A stretch of 64,000 bases of DNA, from assembly GCF_008365405.1 (NCBI RefSeq), contig NZ_QOKV01000002.1, forward strand, positions 248,001 through 312,000, in the 5' to 3' direction. The notes beneath the pieces were generated by a model, which did no database searches, was not told the DNA's origin, and saw only the letters and a list, made by a program, of their open reading frames with translations. The stretch comes from Azospirillum brasilense. GTDB taxonomy: Bacteria; Pseudomonadota; Alphaproteobacteria; Azospirillales; Azospirillaceae. The translations under genes were made by a program, and so were the position numbers. Of this stretch, positions 52,765-61,829 are shown piece after piece (position 1 is the stretch's first letter; every line of letters begins with the position of its first letter).

Positions 52765-53364
52765 GTGTCCGCTGTCCGCCTGTCCGGGATTCGCTTCGCC
52801 TCGGTCCTGTGCCTTGGCCTGTCCGTCGCCCTTCCCCTGACCTCCGCGCCCGCCACGGCGCAGGTGTTCACCCAGGGCGGTTACGGCGCGCCGACCCAGA
52901 CCAACCCGCAGGGCGGCCCGCTCGGCAACGGCGGCAACAACACCACCTTCGGCATCGACAACGACCTGCTGGGCAAGTTGGGCGGGGCCGCCGTCGGGGC
53001 GCTCGCCGGGTCGCAGATCGGCAAGGGCTCGGGCAACCTGCTGGCCATCGGTGCCGGCGGCCTGCTCGGCTACTTCGCCGGCGGCTATCTGATGGAACAG
53101 CTGAGCCCCGGCAGCCGCGACGCGGCGCAGAGCGCGGAGACCCGCGCGCTCGACGCGCCGGTCGGTCAGACCATCCGCTGGAACAGCCCGGACAGCGCCA
53201 ACACTGGCGGCACCATCACCCCGATCCGCGCCGGGCGCGATTCCGCCGGGCGGGAGTGCAAGGAATTCCAGCACAAGGTGACCATTGACGGCCGCCAGGA
53301 ATCCGCCACCGGCACCGCCTGCCGCGGCGACGACGGCCAGTGGCGCCTCGCCGCCAACCCGTAA
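52765..53364 (+). CDS. Glycine-zipper surface-antigen-like envelope protein
   Basis: 199 residues; GTG at 52765 with AGGAG eight bases upstream. Signal peptide (cut near ATA-QVFTQGG). A Gly/Asn-rich stretch is followed by a glycine-zipper hydrophobic segment LGGAAVGALAGSQIGKGSGNLLAIGAGGLLGYFAGGYL. The C-terminal domain with ECKEFQHKVTIDGRQESATGTACR resembles the RT0821/17-kDa surface antigen family; two Cys may form a disulfide. Its stop and the stop of the convergent DUF3108 gene lie six bases apart. Confidence 0.8.
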   Translation: MSAVRLSGIRFASVLCLGLSVALPLTSAPATAQVFTQGGYGAPTQTNPQGGPLGNGGNNTTFGIDNDLLGKLGGAAVGALAGSQIGKGSGNLLAIGAGGLLGYFAGGYLMEQLSPGSRDAAQSAETRALDAPVGQTIRWNSPDSANTGGTITPIRAGRDSAGRECKEFQHKVTIDGRQESATGTACRGDDGQWRLAANP

Positions 53365-53370
53365 CGCAGG

Positions 53371-54165
53371 TTACAACCCAGCCTTCACGCCGACGGTGTG
53401 GACGAGCACCGTCATCGTGTCGGTCGGCACCTCCACCGTCACGGGGACGACGCGCCCGCTCTCCGGCGCGCGGGCGAACCACACGGTCGCCTTGCGCTCG
53501 ACCCCCTCGGCGAAGAAGCGGTCGCGGTCGCGGTCGCCCTGGAAGCCGGCCACCGGGCGGACGGTGACCGCGCAGACCTCCGCCGTTCCCGTGGCGATGC
53601 GGTAGCGCGACGACGGCAGGTCGCCCTTGCCCTGCGGCGTCATGATGATGTCGTAACGGCGGCGCCCGTCATAGACGGGGTAGTGTCCGCCGCAGCCGCC
53701 CGCCCGGCTGGCGGTCAGAATCACCGCCGCTCCGGCGCTCAATGGATCGATGCTGCCCCGGCGGCTGTCCGGCGGCACCCGCGCCGCCTTGTCGGGGCTG
53801 AGCGGCGGGTCGGCGGTCACATCCACCCCGTCGGGGCCGAAGGACAGGGTCATGATGTCCATCTTGCGGCGCAAGCGGCGCTCGCCGCGGAAGCGGTCCG
53901 GCTCGGCGGTGCCCGCCTCCAGCCGTCCGGCGGACTCGGCGTGGTAGCGGAAATTGGTGAAGAGGCCGAGCCAGGGCACCGCTTCCGCCTCCAGCGCCGC
54001 CCGGTAGCGGCTGGCGCCCCCCTCCGCCTCCTCGGTCAGCACGACGCTGCCGCGCGCCAGGGAGACGCCGCCGCCATAGGCGGCGAAGTCCAGCTCCAGC
54101 GTGGCGGCCCGGCCCGCCGCCGGCAGAAGAATCAGCAGGCCGGCGGCCAGGAGAATCCGTTTCAC
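53371..54165 (-). CDS. DUF3108 family periplasmic protein
   Basis: 264 residues from a GTG at 54165 with GAGG eight bases upstream; this start gives a clean signal peptide (VKRILLAAGLLILLPAAGRA). The body is beta-rich: LELDFAAYGGGVSLARGSVVL ... FTNFRYHAESAGRL ... YPVYDGRRRYDIIM, typical of DUF3108 proteins. Function unknown. Starts 10 bases after the GNAT gene, so it is likely the last gene of the operon that begins with the EamA transporter or the SDR. Confidence 0.75.
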   Translation of the reverse strand: MKRILLAAGLLILLPAAGRAATLELDFAAYGGGVSLARGSVVLTEEAEGGASRYRAALEAEAVPWLGLFTNFRYHAESAGRLEAGTAEPDRFRGERRLRRKMDIMTLSFGPDGVDVTADPPLSPDKAARVPPDSRRGSIDPLSAGAAVILTASRAGGCGGHYPVYDGRRRYDIIMTPQGKGDLPSSRYRIATGTAEVCAVTVRPVAGFQGDRDRDRFFAEGVERKATVWFARAPESGRVVPVTVEVPTDTMTVLVHTVGVKAGL

Positions 54166-54175
54166 GGCGAACGCC

Positions 54176-54472
54176 TCACGTCGATGGTCCGGCCTCCGCG
54201 ACGACCAGATCCTGGTACTCCGGGTGGCGTTGGATGTATTTGGCCACGAAGGGGCAGACCGGCACAACCTTCTGCCCGCTGGAGCGCGCGTCCTCCAGCG
54301 CGCCGCGCGCCAGCGCGGAGCCGATGCCCTGCCCGGCCATGCTCTCCGGCACCTCCGTGTGGGTGAAGACGATGGCCCCGTCGCGCGTCTCGTACTCCAC
54401 CACCGCGGTGGCGTCGCCCACGGTCAGCTCGTAACGGTTCCTGGCCGCGTTGTTTTTCACGTCTCCGCTCAT
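54176..54472 (-). CDS. Small GNAT-fold N-acetyltransferase (YidJ/GATD-like)
   Basis: 98 residues. Acetyl-CoA loop QGIGSALARGALEDA and the terminal VPVCPFVAKYIQRHPEY match the short single-domain GCN5-related family (COG2388). Substrate unknown. The start ATG overlaps the stop of the GH13 gene by four bases (ATGA), so translation is coupled. Confidence 0.85.
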   Translation of the reverse strand: MSGDVKNNAARNRYELTVGDATAVVEYETRDGAIVFTHTEVPESMAGQGIGSALARGALEDARSSGQKVVPVCPFVAKYIQRHPEYQDLVVAEAGPST

Positions 54473-56097
54473 TCCCCACCCTTTCCCTTCTCGTCGAAGC
54501 CGATCACCACCCCCTCGTCGGGCCGCAGGCGAAGGATGCCGGACACCGGTTCCCCGCCGCGGTCGAGATGGGTGGACAGCCGGATATGGGCACCCTCCGG
54601 CACCGCGTCCACCATCCGCTCCACCGCCGACAGGTTCAGCAGGATGCGGAAGCGGCCGGTGCCATGGCGGCGCTCGTAGACCAGGACATCGTCCTCCGCC
54701 GACACCGGATCGTAGCGCCCGACCGACAGGGCCGGCTCCGCCCGCCGCAGCGCCAGCAGGGCGCGGTGGAGCGCCAACATGGAGGACGGGTCGGCCGCCT
54801 GCGCCGCCACGTTCACCCGGTCATGGTCGGGACCGAGCGGCAGCCAGGGTTCGCCGGTCGTGAAGCCGCCCCCCGGGCCGCCGTCCCAGGGGATCGGCGT
54901 GCGCACCGGATCGCGGCCCAGCCCCAGGCCGGGGATGTTCTTCTCCCAGGGGTCCTGCACGCGGTCGGGTGGGATGGTGCCATCGGTCATCCCGATCTCG
55001 TCGCCCTGGTAGAGCGTCGGCGTGCCGCGCAGGGTCAGCAGGAGCATGGCCGCGACCCTCGCCTGCCCCGCCCCCAGCCGGCTCGCCACGCGGGAGCGGT
55101 CATGGTTGCCGAGCACCCAGTTCGGCCAGCCGCCGGGCGGCAGGGCGGCCTCGTAGGTGCGGATCAGCGCGGCCAGCGCCTTCGCCTCCCACGGGGTGGA
55201 CAGCAGATGGAAGTTGAAGGGAAGTTGGAAGCCCGTCAGGTCGGCGCCGTAATAGGCCATGAGCTGGTCGATGGGCAGATAGGCCTCGCCGATCAGCAGC
55301 CGGTCGGGGCCGTACCCGTCCGCCACCCGGCGCATGGCGGCGATGGCGTCATGAACCTCCGGCTGGTCCACGGTGTGGAGGCGGATCACCCGCTGGACCG
55401 GCGACATGCCCTCCCGCCAGCCGGGGTTCGGCGGGTTGTCGCGGAACCGCGCGTCCTTGATCAGGTGGTGGATGGCGTCGACCCGGAAGCCGTCCACCCC
55501 ACGGTCGAACCAGACGCGCAACGCGTCGAGCATGGCCTCGCACAGCGCCGGGTTGCGCCAGTTGAGATCCGGCTGCTCCTTCAGATAGGCGTGGTAATAA
55601 TACTGGCCGGTCGCCGCGTCCCATTCCCAGGCGCTGCCGCCGAACTCCGACAACCAATTGTTGGGAGGCCCGCCGCCGGGGGCCGGGTCGTGCCAGATGT
55701 ACCAGTCCCGCTTGGGATCGCTGCGGGACGAGCGGCTGGCCTGGAACCACGGGTGCCGGTCGGAGCTGTGGTTGGGCACGAAATCCAGGATCAGCTTCAT
55801 GCCCCGGCGGCACAGCTCCGCCAGCAGCCGGTCGAAATCCTCCATCGTGCCGAACAGCGGATGGATGCCCGTGTAATCCGACACGTCATAGCCGAAGTCA
55901 GCCATCGGCGACGGGTAGATCGGCGACACCCACAGCGCGTCCACCCCGAGCGTTTCGAGGTGGTCGAGCCGGGCCAGTATCCCCGGCAGGTCCCCCACCC
56001 CGTCGCCGTTCGAATCCTGGAAAGAGCGCGGGTAGACCTGATAGATCACCCCGCTCTGCCACCACGCGAAGCCGTCCGCCATGAAGCCGTCCGCCAT
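54469..56097 (-). CDS. GH13 alpha-glucosidase (alpha-amylase family)
   Basis: 542 residues. Catalytic nucleophile D207 in GFRVDAIHHL, acid/base E271 in LIGEAYLP and D333 in VLGNHDRSR. Opens with WWQSGVIYQVYPRSFQDSNGDGVGDL, the oligo-1,6-glucosidase/alpha-glucosidase subgroup. No signal peptide, so it should hydrolyse alpha-glucosides or trehalose-like sugars in the cytoplasm. The first ten residues are a perfect duplication (MADGFMADGF) from a 15-bp tandem repeat, which supplies two start codons. It follows the SDR by 10 bases. Confidence 0.92.
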   Translation of the reverse strand: MADGFMADGFAWWQSGVIYQVYPRSFQDSNGDGVGDLPGILARLDHLETLGVDALWVSPIYPSPMADFGYDVSDYTGIHPLFGTMEDFDRLLAELCRRGMKLILDFVPNHSSDRHPWFQASRSSRSDPKRDWYIWHDPAPGGGPPNNWLSEFGGSAWEWDAATGQYYYHAYLKEQPDLNWRNPALCEAMLDALRVWFDRGVDGFRVDAIHHLIKDARFRDNPPNPGWREGMSPVQRVIRLHTVDQPEVHDAIAAMRRVADGYGPDRLLIGEAYLPIDQLMAYYGADLTGFQLPFNFHLLSTPWEAKALAALIRTYEAALPPGGWPNWVLGNHDRSRVASRLGAGQARVAAMLLLTLRGTPTLYQGDEIGMTDGTIPPDRVQDPWEKNIPGLGLGRDPVRTPIPWDGGPGGGFTTGEPWLPLGPDHDRVNVAAQAADPSSMLALHRALLALRRAEPALSVGRYDPVSAEDDVLVYERRHGTGRFRILLNLSAVERMVDAVPEGAHIRLSTHLDRGGEPVSGILRLRPDEGVVIGFDEKGKGGE

Positions 56098-56107
56098 GAG
56101 CAGGCCC

Positions 56108-56893
56108 TCAGCCGATCAGCAGGGACTCGGCGCCGTCGATCCAGACGGGCGTGCCGGTGATGTGCTTCGAGCGGTCGGACGCCAGGAACAGGGCCAGTTC
56201 CGCCACGTCGGCGCTGCTGCCCGGCTTGCCGCGAGTCAGCGGGATTTCGCCGTCGGGATACTCGGCGGCCTCTTCGGCCTTCTCGGTGTTGCGCGACTGG
56301 GTGTTGTCCTGGATCGCGGTGTCGATCATCCCCGGACAGATGGCGTTGACGCGGATGCGGTGCTTGGCCAGTTCCAGCGCCAGCATCTGGACCATGGCGA
56401 CCTGCGCCGCCTTGGTGCAGGAATAGGCGGTGGCGCCGGCGTTGCTGAACACCCGCGTGCCGTTGATCGAGGCGGTCACCAGCACCGACCCGCCGCCCGC
56501 CTTCTTCAGATGCGGCACCGCGTGGTGCAGCGTCAGGTAGGTGCCGCGCAGGTTGATGTTGATGGTGCGGTCCCATTCCTCCGGCGTCAGCTCGTCGATC
56601 GGCGCCCAGACGCCGTTGATGCCGGCGTTGGCGAAGACGATGTCGAGCCGCCCGTATTCCTGGACCAGCCGGTCCACCGCCCGCTTCACGGCCTCGCTGT
56701 CGGCGACGTCGGCGACCAGCGGAATCGCCTTGCCGCCCGCCGCGGTGATCTCCTCCGCCGTCTTGCGGATCTCGTCCTCGGTGCGGCTGAGCACGCCGAC
56801 GCTCGCCCCGGCGCTGGCGAACAGGGTGGCGGATGCCTTGCCGATGCCCGACCCCGCCCCGGTGATGAGGGCGACTTTTCCGTTCAAATCCAT
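56108..56893 (-). CDS. Short-chain dehydrogenase/reductase
   Basis: 261 residues, classical SDR: TGAGSGIG cofactor loop, FANAG (in place of NNAG), catalytic Ser in LVTASINGTR and Y-S-C-T-K. The segment IDTAIQDNTQSRNTEKAEEAAEYPDGEIPL resembles glucose-1-dehydrogenase-like SDRs. D61-V-A-D after the second strand is conserved. Its place directly before an alpha-glucosidase gene suggests a sugar substrate; this is inference. Confidence 0.85.
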   Translation of the reverse strand: MDLNGKVALITGAGSGIGKASATLFASAGASVGVLSRTEDEIRKTAEEITAAGGKAIPLVADVADSEAVKRAVDRLVQEYGRLDIVFANAGINGVWAPIDELTPEEWDRTININLRGTYLTLHHAVPHLKKAGGGSVLVTASINGTRVFSNAGATAYSCTKAAQVAMVQMLALELAKHRIRVNAICPGMIDTAIQDNTQSRNTEKAEEAAEYPDGEIPLTRGKPGSSADVAELALFLASDRSKHITGTPVWIDGAESLLIG

Positions 56894-56966
56894 GATGAAA
56901 CCGGCTCCGCTGCTTGTGCTGGGACAGCAGAGCCAACCGATGGCGGCCGGGCCGGTTCCCGTCTTT

Positions 56967-57929
56967 CTAGGCGCCCGCAGCCGGCGCGCGGCGGTTCACC
57001 AGCCAGATGCCGGCGCAGACCAGCAGCATCGCCGCGGCGAGGCTGGCGCTGATCCGCTCGCCCAGCAGCAGGGCGCCGGACAGCACACCGAACAGCGGCG
57101 TCAGGAAGGTGAAGGCCGACAGGCGGGCCGCCGGGTAGCGGGCGACCAGCCAGAACCAGGCCAGATACGAGGCGAAGGCCACCACGACGATCTGAAAGGC
57201 GAGGCAGGCCAGCGCCAGCGGGCCGGGCGCGGTCACCCCCGTCTCGCCCATCAGAAGCGAGGCCGCCGGCATCACCGCCCCGGAGACGGCGAGCTGGTAG
57301 AACAGCACCTTGGTCGAGCTGGCGCGGACCAGCTTGCTGCCCTTGATCACCAGCGTGGTGGCCGCCCACAGCACCGCCGCCGCCAGCACCATCAGGTCGC
57401 CAACAATCTCGCGATTCGTCGGCAGGCGCAGCCCGTCGGCGAAGGCGACCGCCACCCCGACGAAGGCGCAGGCCAGCCCGGCGGCCTGGACGCCGCGCAT
57501 CCGCTCCCCCGGCAGCAGCAGATGCGCGCCGACCGACACCAGGAAGGGCGCGGTGTAGAGAAACAGGATGCTGCGCGACACCGTGGTGTAGGACAGTCCG
57601 GCATAGACCAGCAGGAACTCCCCGGCGAACAGCAGCCCGGCCAACAGGCCAAGCCCCAGCGTGCCGTCCCGCTCGAACAGGCGCATGCCGCGCAGCGCCG
57701 CCCAGGCCCACAGCAGCGCCAGCGCGCCCAGCGAGCGCAACCCGCCCTGGAGCACCGGCGAGAATCCGGTCATGGCGACCTTGATGGCGACCTGCTGCAG
57801 GCCCCAGAGCAGGCAGAGAAGGACCAGCGTGGCGGAGGCGGCGCCGTCCAACTCCGCGCGGCGTTCGGTCATGGCGATGGCGGTCATGATGATGGCTGCG
57901 GCGGCGCGGCGGTCCACCGCCATCCCCAC
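56967..57929 (-). CDS. EamA/DMT family transporter
   Basis: 320 residues from a GTG at 57929 that has GGGAGGA six bases upstream; ATGs at 57923, 57887 and 57872 are alternatives. Ten hydrophobic helices in two EamA repeats (ATLVLLCLLWGLQQVAIKVAMTGFSPV ... LMVLAAAVLWAATTLVIKGSKLVR). Such proteins export or import small metabolites; the substrate cannot be told. It may head the leftward operon with the SDR, glucosidase, GNAT and DUF3108 genes. The 260 bases to the divergent small gene at 58190 should hold promoters for both. Confidence 0.85.
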   Translation of the reverse strand: MGMAVDRRAAAAIIMTAIAMTERRAELDGAASATLVLLCLLWGLQQVAIKVAMTGFSPVLQGGLRSLGALALLWAWAALRGMRLFERDGTLGLGLLAGLLFAGEFLLVYAGLSYTTVSRSILFLYTAPFLVSVGAHLLLPGERMRGVQAAGLACAFVGVAVAFADGLRLPTNREIVGDLMVLAAAVLWAATTLVIKGSKLVRASSTKVLFYQLAVSGAVMPAASLLMGETGVTAPGPLALACLAFQIVVVAFASYLAWFWLVARYPAARLSAFTFLTPLFGVLSGALLLGERISASLAAAMLLVCAGIWLVNRRAPAAGA

Positions 57930-58189
57930 CGCACGTCCTCCCGGTTTTTCTTCCTTCGACGTGCAGAATGGGACGGCGCCGGGAAGCCGGTCAACGAACG
58001 CCTGCGAAGGGCAGACCCGCGCGTGGGCGCGCTGGCCCGGACGGACTTTTGTGCAATGCGGTACGCAGGCATGCCCATAATGCGCAGCTCACCGCCGTCC
58101 CGAGGTTCATATTGAACGGGCAATCGATGGCGCCGCCGTTGCGGCGTTCACCTCTTCCACGGCAAATCAACACCGAAAAAGGAACGGAC

Positions 58190-58372
58190 GTGATCCACAA
58201 GATCATGGACAAGATCGACCGCGTCATCGCGCAGAAGCGTGAGACCGGCGAGCTTGATGCTTGGCTTTCGAACGGCATGGCCCGCCGTTACTGCCAGGAA
58301 CTGACGGTTTCACAGAGGCACTATTATCCCGCCCTGCTGCTGTATGTGGAACGGCACGCCGGGATCGGGTGA
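58190..58372 (+). CDS. Hypothetical 60-residue protein
   Basis: GTG at 58190 with AAGGA six bases upstream. The translation begins VIHKIMDKIDRVIAQKRETG and contains RRYCQELTVSQRHYYPALLLYVE. Charged and helical, one Cys, no membrane segment. Not recognised. It converges on the DUF1289 gene, nine bases away. The ribosome binding site and codon use support it as a real gene. Confidence 0.55.
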   Translation: MIHKIMDKIDRVIAQKRETGELDAWLSNGMARRYCQELTVSQRHYYPALLLYVERHAGIG

Positions 58373-58380
58373 GGCGGCGG

Positions 58381-58677
58381 TCACTCCGCTGCCTTGACCA
58401 CCGGCCCCTCCAGGTCCGACCGCCGGGCGCGCAGGGTGGCGAGCTTACCTTCCAGCTTGCGGATTTTCTTATCGAGCTTCTTCGCCCGCTTGCCGTCCTT
58501 CTTGGAGACGGTGCCGCCACGCGCGGCGATGCGGGCGTTGATCGCCGCCTTGGTCTCGTCCGGCAGGCGTTTCCAGTGCCTCACCTCCGCGCGGGTGCGG
58601 AAGCAGCCCATGCAGCGGTCCGCCGCGTCGTAGCGGCAGAGCTTCGTGCAGGGATTGCGGGTGTCGTGCGTGCTCAT
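58381..58677 (-). CDS. DUF1289 family protein
   Basis: 98 residues. The N-terminal motif NPCTKLCRYDAADRCMGCFRTRAEVRHWKRL contains the four conserved Cys (C-x3-C and C-x2-C) and the GCxRTxxE-W pattern of DUF1289, thought to bind a metal or Fe-S cluster. The C-terminal half (KKDGKRAKKLDKKIRKLEGKLATLRARRS) is a Lys-rich coiled coil not usual for the short members. Confidence 0.82.
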   Translation of the reverse strand: MSTHDTRNPCTKLCRYDAADRCMGCFRTRAEVRHWKRLPDETKAAINARIAARGGTVSKKDGKRAKKLDKKIRKLEGKLATLRARRSDLEGPVVKAAE

Positions 58678-58767
58678 AGCGCCATAGGATGGGTGCGGCA
58701 GAGCCGAAGGAAAAGCCCCGGCCGCCCCAGCCTGCGGACGATTCTCAAAAAAGCAGGTCTCCGATAA

Positions 58768-59112
58768 TCAGGGCGTCACGCGCCCGGACAGGCAGGAGGC
58801 CCGCGCCCGCTCGTCCACCGCCGCCGCCGCGGCGCCAGCCTCCCCCTCCCCGCCATAGAGCGCGGCGGGAAGCGGCCGGCCGGTGGCCTCGCCCTCCTTG
58901 CGGTGCCAGGACAGGATGCAGGAGCACACCCGCACCGCCGCCTCCGTGGAGCCGGTGTTCCGCGCGGCGAAGGGGCTGGCCTCGCAGGCCGCAAGGAACT
59001 CCCGGTTCGCGTCGGTCCGCCCGCCGTCCGGCGGGTCGCCGCTGAACAGCAGCAGCGCCGCCAGCGACGCGAAGACGAACACGAACAGCAGCGAACGCGG
59101 GTTGCGGAACAC
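58768..59112 (-). CDS. Hypothetical membrane-anchored protein
   Basis: 114 residues from a GTG at 59112 with GGAGG nine bases upstream. An N-terminal membrane anchor (LLFVFVFASLAALLLF) is followed by a periplasmic part with four Cys (AACEAS, RVCSCIL, ASCLSG). The Cys number suggests two disulfides. No family recognised. It lies 16 bases after the stop of the downstream-reading chemoreceptor, so the two may share a transcript. Confidence 0.55.
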   Translation of the reverse strand: MFRNPRSLLFVFVFASLAALLLFSGDPPDGGRTDANREFLAACEASPFAARNTGSTEAAVRVCSCILSWHRKEGEATGRPLPAALYGGEGEAGAAAAAVDERARASCLSGRVTP

Positions 59113-59128
59113 GGGCGGGCCCCTCCCT

Positions 59129-60817
59129 TCAAGCCGAACGGATTTGGCGCAGGAACGCGCCGGCCTGCTCGCGCAGGGCCAGCGCCTGCCGGCCGAGGTC
59201 AGCGGCGGCGGAGCGCACCTCCGACGCCATGATGCCGGTCTCGTGCGCGGAGTCCGACACGTCGCGGACGCTGTGGGTTACCTCCGAGGTGCGGTCGGCG
59301 GCGCGCTGAACGCTGCGGGCGATCGCGCCGGTGGTGGCGTTCTGGCGATCGGCGGACTCGGCGATGCGGCCGACCAGATCGTTGACCGCGATCACCGTGC
59401 GCCCGATGCCGCCGATGGCCGTCACCGCGCTGCTGGTCACCGCCTGGATCTCCGCGACCTGCTGGGCGATCTCGTCGGTCGCCTTGGCCGTCTGGTTGGC
59501 GAGACCCTTGACCTCGTTGGCGACGACGGCGAAGCCCTTGCCGGCCTCGCCCGCCCGCGCCGCCTCGATGGTCGCGTTGAGCGCCAGCAGGTTGGTCTGC
59601 GCGGCGATGCTCTGGATCAGCGTCACCACCTCCCCGATCTTGCCGGCGGCGGCGGCGAGCCCTTCGACCGTGTGGTTGGTGCGCTCCACCTCCTCCACCG
59701 CGTTGCGGACCATGCGGGAGGACTCGTCGATCCGGCGGGACACCTCGACGATGGACGCCGTCAGCTCCTCGGTGGCGCCGGCCACGGTCCGCACGTCGTC
59801 GCTGGCCTCGCCCGCCGCACCGCTGACCACGGCGGCCTGCCCGCTGCTGCTCTCGGCGATGCCATGCAGGCGCTGGGCGTTGGATTCCAGCTGGGCCGTG
59901 GTGGCGCTCAGCGTCTCGACGACGCTCAGCATCGTTCCTTCGAAGTTGCGGGCGACCGCCTCCAGCGCGTCGCGGCGGTCCCGCTCGGCGCGGGCGCGCT
60001 CCTCCGCCTGGGCGGCGTCGAGCCAGGCCACCCGCTCGGCGTTCTCCTTGAAGACGCTCAACGCCTGGGCCATGCCGCCGATCTCGTCCTTGCGGCCCAG
60101 CGCCGGGACCTCGACCGACAGGTTCCCCGTCGCCAGCCGCTCCATGGCGCCGCGCATGGCGGACAAGGGGCGGAAGATGCGCCGCGACAGCAGCAGGCTG
60201 CCGCCGGCCACCAGGAGCGTCACCACGGCGCCCAGCCCGCCGATCATCGTCTGGGTGTCGCGGATCGGGGCGAAGAACTCCGCCCTCGGCACGCCGACAT
60301 AGAGCACGCCGACCACCTTGCCGGACCGGTCCTTGATCGGGTCGTAGGCGGTGTAGAAGGGAACGCCCAGGATGTCGGCCTGCCCGCGGTACGGCTCGCC
60401 CCGGACCAGCACCGAATCATAGACCGGTCCCTTGGCCAGCTTGGTGCCGACGGCGCGCCCGCCGTCCGGCTTCTGGACGTTGGTGGTGACCCGCGTGTCG
60501 CCCATGAACAGCGTGGCGGTGCCGCCGACCAGCGTCTTCACCCGGTCCACCGGCTCGAAGAAACCGTTCAGAGCCCGGTCGTCGGCATACAGCGTGCCGT
60601 CGCGAACGCTGATGTCACGCCCGTACTGGTTCAGCACGTCCCAGGCGACGCGCATGTTGGTTTCCTGCCGCTCGACCGCCATGCGCTCCGCATAGCGGCT
60701 CAGCAACGTTTCGTTGACAGCGAAGGTGGCGCCCGTCAACACGACCAGCCCACCGACACACAGCGACACCGTCTTGCCCGAAAGTGACAGCGAGCCGACC
60801 CCCGTCAGCAACCCCAT
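59129..60817 (-). CDS. Transmembrane Cache chemoreceptor
   Basis: 562 residues from ATG 60817. Membrane helix at about 14-34, Cache-type periplasmic sensor ([20 protein letters not shown] ... [31 protein letters not shown]), second helix, HAMP ([25 protein letters not shown]) and MCP region with [36 protein letters not shown]. The sensor is related to that of the receptor at 39746, but there is no PilZ domain; the protein ends in [15 protein letters not shown]. No CheR-binding pentapeptide at the C terminus. Confidence 0.9.
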   Translation of the reverse strand: MGLLTGVGSLSLSGKTVSLCVGGLVVLTGATFAVNETLLSRYAERMAVERQETNMRVAWDVLNQYGRDISVRDGTLYADDRALNGFFEPVDRVKTLVGGTATLFMGDTRVTTNVQKPDGGRAVGTKLAKGPVYDSVLVRGEPYRGQADILGVPFYTAYDPIKDRSGKVVGVLYVGVPRAEFFAPIRDTQTMIGGLGAVVTLLVAGGSLLLSRRIFRPLSAMRGAMERLATGNLSVEVPALGRKDEIGGMAQALSVFKENAERVAWLDAAQAEERARAERDRRDALEAVARNFEGTMLSVVETLSATTAQLESNAQRLHGIAESSSGQAAVVSGAAGEASDDVRTVAGATEELTASIVEVSRRIDESSRMVRNAVEEVERTNHTVEGLAAAAGKIGEVVTLIQSIAAQTNLLALNATIEAARAGEAGKGFAVVANEVKGLANQTAKATDEIAQQVAEIQAVTSSAVTAIGGIGRTVIAVNDLVGRIAESADRQNATTGAIARSVQRAADRTSEVTHSVRDVSDSAHETGIMASEVRSAAADLGRQALALREQAGAFLRQIRSA

Positions 60818-60980
60818 GGCGAACCCCCGCGCCCAATGATGCCCGTTGAATCCAGCGTTTCGTACCCCAACGAAGCGCAGCGTCCTAAAAGCGTCAGAGG
60901 CTCTTAACAAATCGTTCTGCGCTGCACCATGCTCCACCCGCGGCAGAGCGCGGCGCGTGCATTTTAGAGCGATTCAAATA

Positions 60981-61002
60981 TATATGAACAGCTGTTCATA
61001 TA
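60981..61002. promoter_or_regulatory. Perfect 22-bp palindrome (candidate operator) at the mntP promoter
   Basis: The half-site TATATGAACAG is followed directly by its exact reverse complement. It ends two bases before a TTGACA -35 box. Its symmetry and AT-richness are typical of a dimeric regulator site such as TetR or a metal-responsive repressor. A TetR-like or manganese regulator is inferred; none is encoded nearby. Confidence 0.6.
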
Positions 61003-61004
61003 GA

Positions 61005-61033
61005 TTGACACCGAGACTCTCCGGCGTTAGGGT
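61005..61033 (+). promoter_or_regulatory. Candidate mntP promoter
   Basis: TTGACA (61005-61010), 17-base spacer, TAGGGT (61028-61033). Transcription would start near 61040, at the 5' edge of the riboswitch. Confidence 0.55.
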
Positions 61034-61040
61034 CCGCCCC

Positions 61041-61205
61041 GTCATTGGGGAGTAGCCACCCTCCAGCGAGAGGGGCGTGCGCCAACAGACTCGGGACCAT
61101 CCTGCTTCAGGACGTCCCGTGGCGCACGCGGCAGCCGGACAGCGTCCGGCCGGTTCGGCAAGACCGATGGTGCGGACGCTCCCGAAGGCCAACCGGGGGT
61201 AGCCG
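61041..61205 (+). promoter_or_regulatory. yybP-ykoY (manganese) riboswitch
   Basis: The conserved GGGGAGTAGC (61047-61056) opens the element. A long arm follows: GCGTGCGCCA (61075-61084) pairs with TGGCGCACGC (61120-61129), enclosing CGGGAC/GTCCCG. A second stem GCCGGAC/GTCCGGC comes next, then the conserved GGCAAGACCGA. This is the yybP-ykoY pattern, which senses Mn2+ and turns on manganese exporters. The following gene is mntP, the classic partner. Ends are approximate. Confidence 0.85.
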
Positions 61206-61239
61206 TGCTGTCGTGTCCGTTTGGCCGGAGCCTGTTGCC

Positions 61240-61803
61240 ATGTTCGGTGCCACCTCCCTCGCCCTCGCCGTCAGCCTTTCCATGGACAGCTTCGCCGCGG
61301 CGTTGGGCCGTGGCGCCGTTCAGAAGCGTCCCGGCCTGTCGGAGGCGTTGCGGGTGGGCTTCGCCTTCGGCGCCTGCCAGCTCTCGATGGCTTCCATCGG
61401 CTGGGCGGTGGGTTCAGCCTTCGCCGGCTTCGTCCAGGCGATCGACCACTGGATCGCCTTCGGCCTGCTGCTGCTGATCGGCGGGTCGATGATCCGCAAC
61501 GCGCTCGCCGGGGAAGGGGACGACGAGGCGGCAGCCACCCGCTCGGGCTGGCTCGCCCTGCTGACCGTCGCAGTGGCGACCAGCATCGACGCCAGCGCGG
61601 TGGGGGTGGGCCTCGCCATGGCGGACGTGAACATCGCGGTGACCGCCAGCCTGATCGGCGTCGTCACCTTCCTGATGGGCTTCGGCGGCGTCCTGCTGGG
61701 CCGGGCCGCCGGCCCGCTGCTCGGCCGCCGGGCCGAACTGATCGGCGGCCTCGGCCTGCTCGCCATCGGCACCAAGATCCTGGTCGAGCACACCCTTCTG
61801 TAA
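61240..61803 (+). CDS. mntP: Manganese efflux pump MntP
   Basis: 187 residues, six membrane helices. Conserved acidic motifs: SLSMDSFAAALGRG in helix 1 and ATSIDASAVGVGLA in helix 4, expected to bind Mn2+. It exports excess Mn2+ from the cytoplasm. ATG at 61240 with GGAG nine bases upstream. Control by the riboswitch in its leader, and perhaps by a repressor at the upstream palindrome, is expected. Confidence 0.93.
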   Translation: MFGATSLALAVSLSMDSFAAALGRGAVQKRPGLSEALRVGFAFGACQLSMASIGWAVGSAFAGFVQAIDHWIAFGLLLLIGGSMIRNALAGEGDDEAAATRSGWLALLTVAVATSIDASAVGVGLAMADVNIAVTASLIGVVTFLMGFGGVLLGRAAGPLLGRRAELIGGLGLLAIGTKILVEHTLL

Positions 61804-61829
61804 CGTCCAACCCTCGGCGGTCGCTGCCC

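Noticed and set aside
53361..53374. Inverted repeat GTAAC/GTTAC around two convergent stops
   Set aside because: Only five base pairs; most likely a by-product of two TAA stop codons six bases apart.
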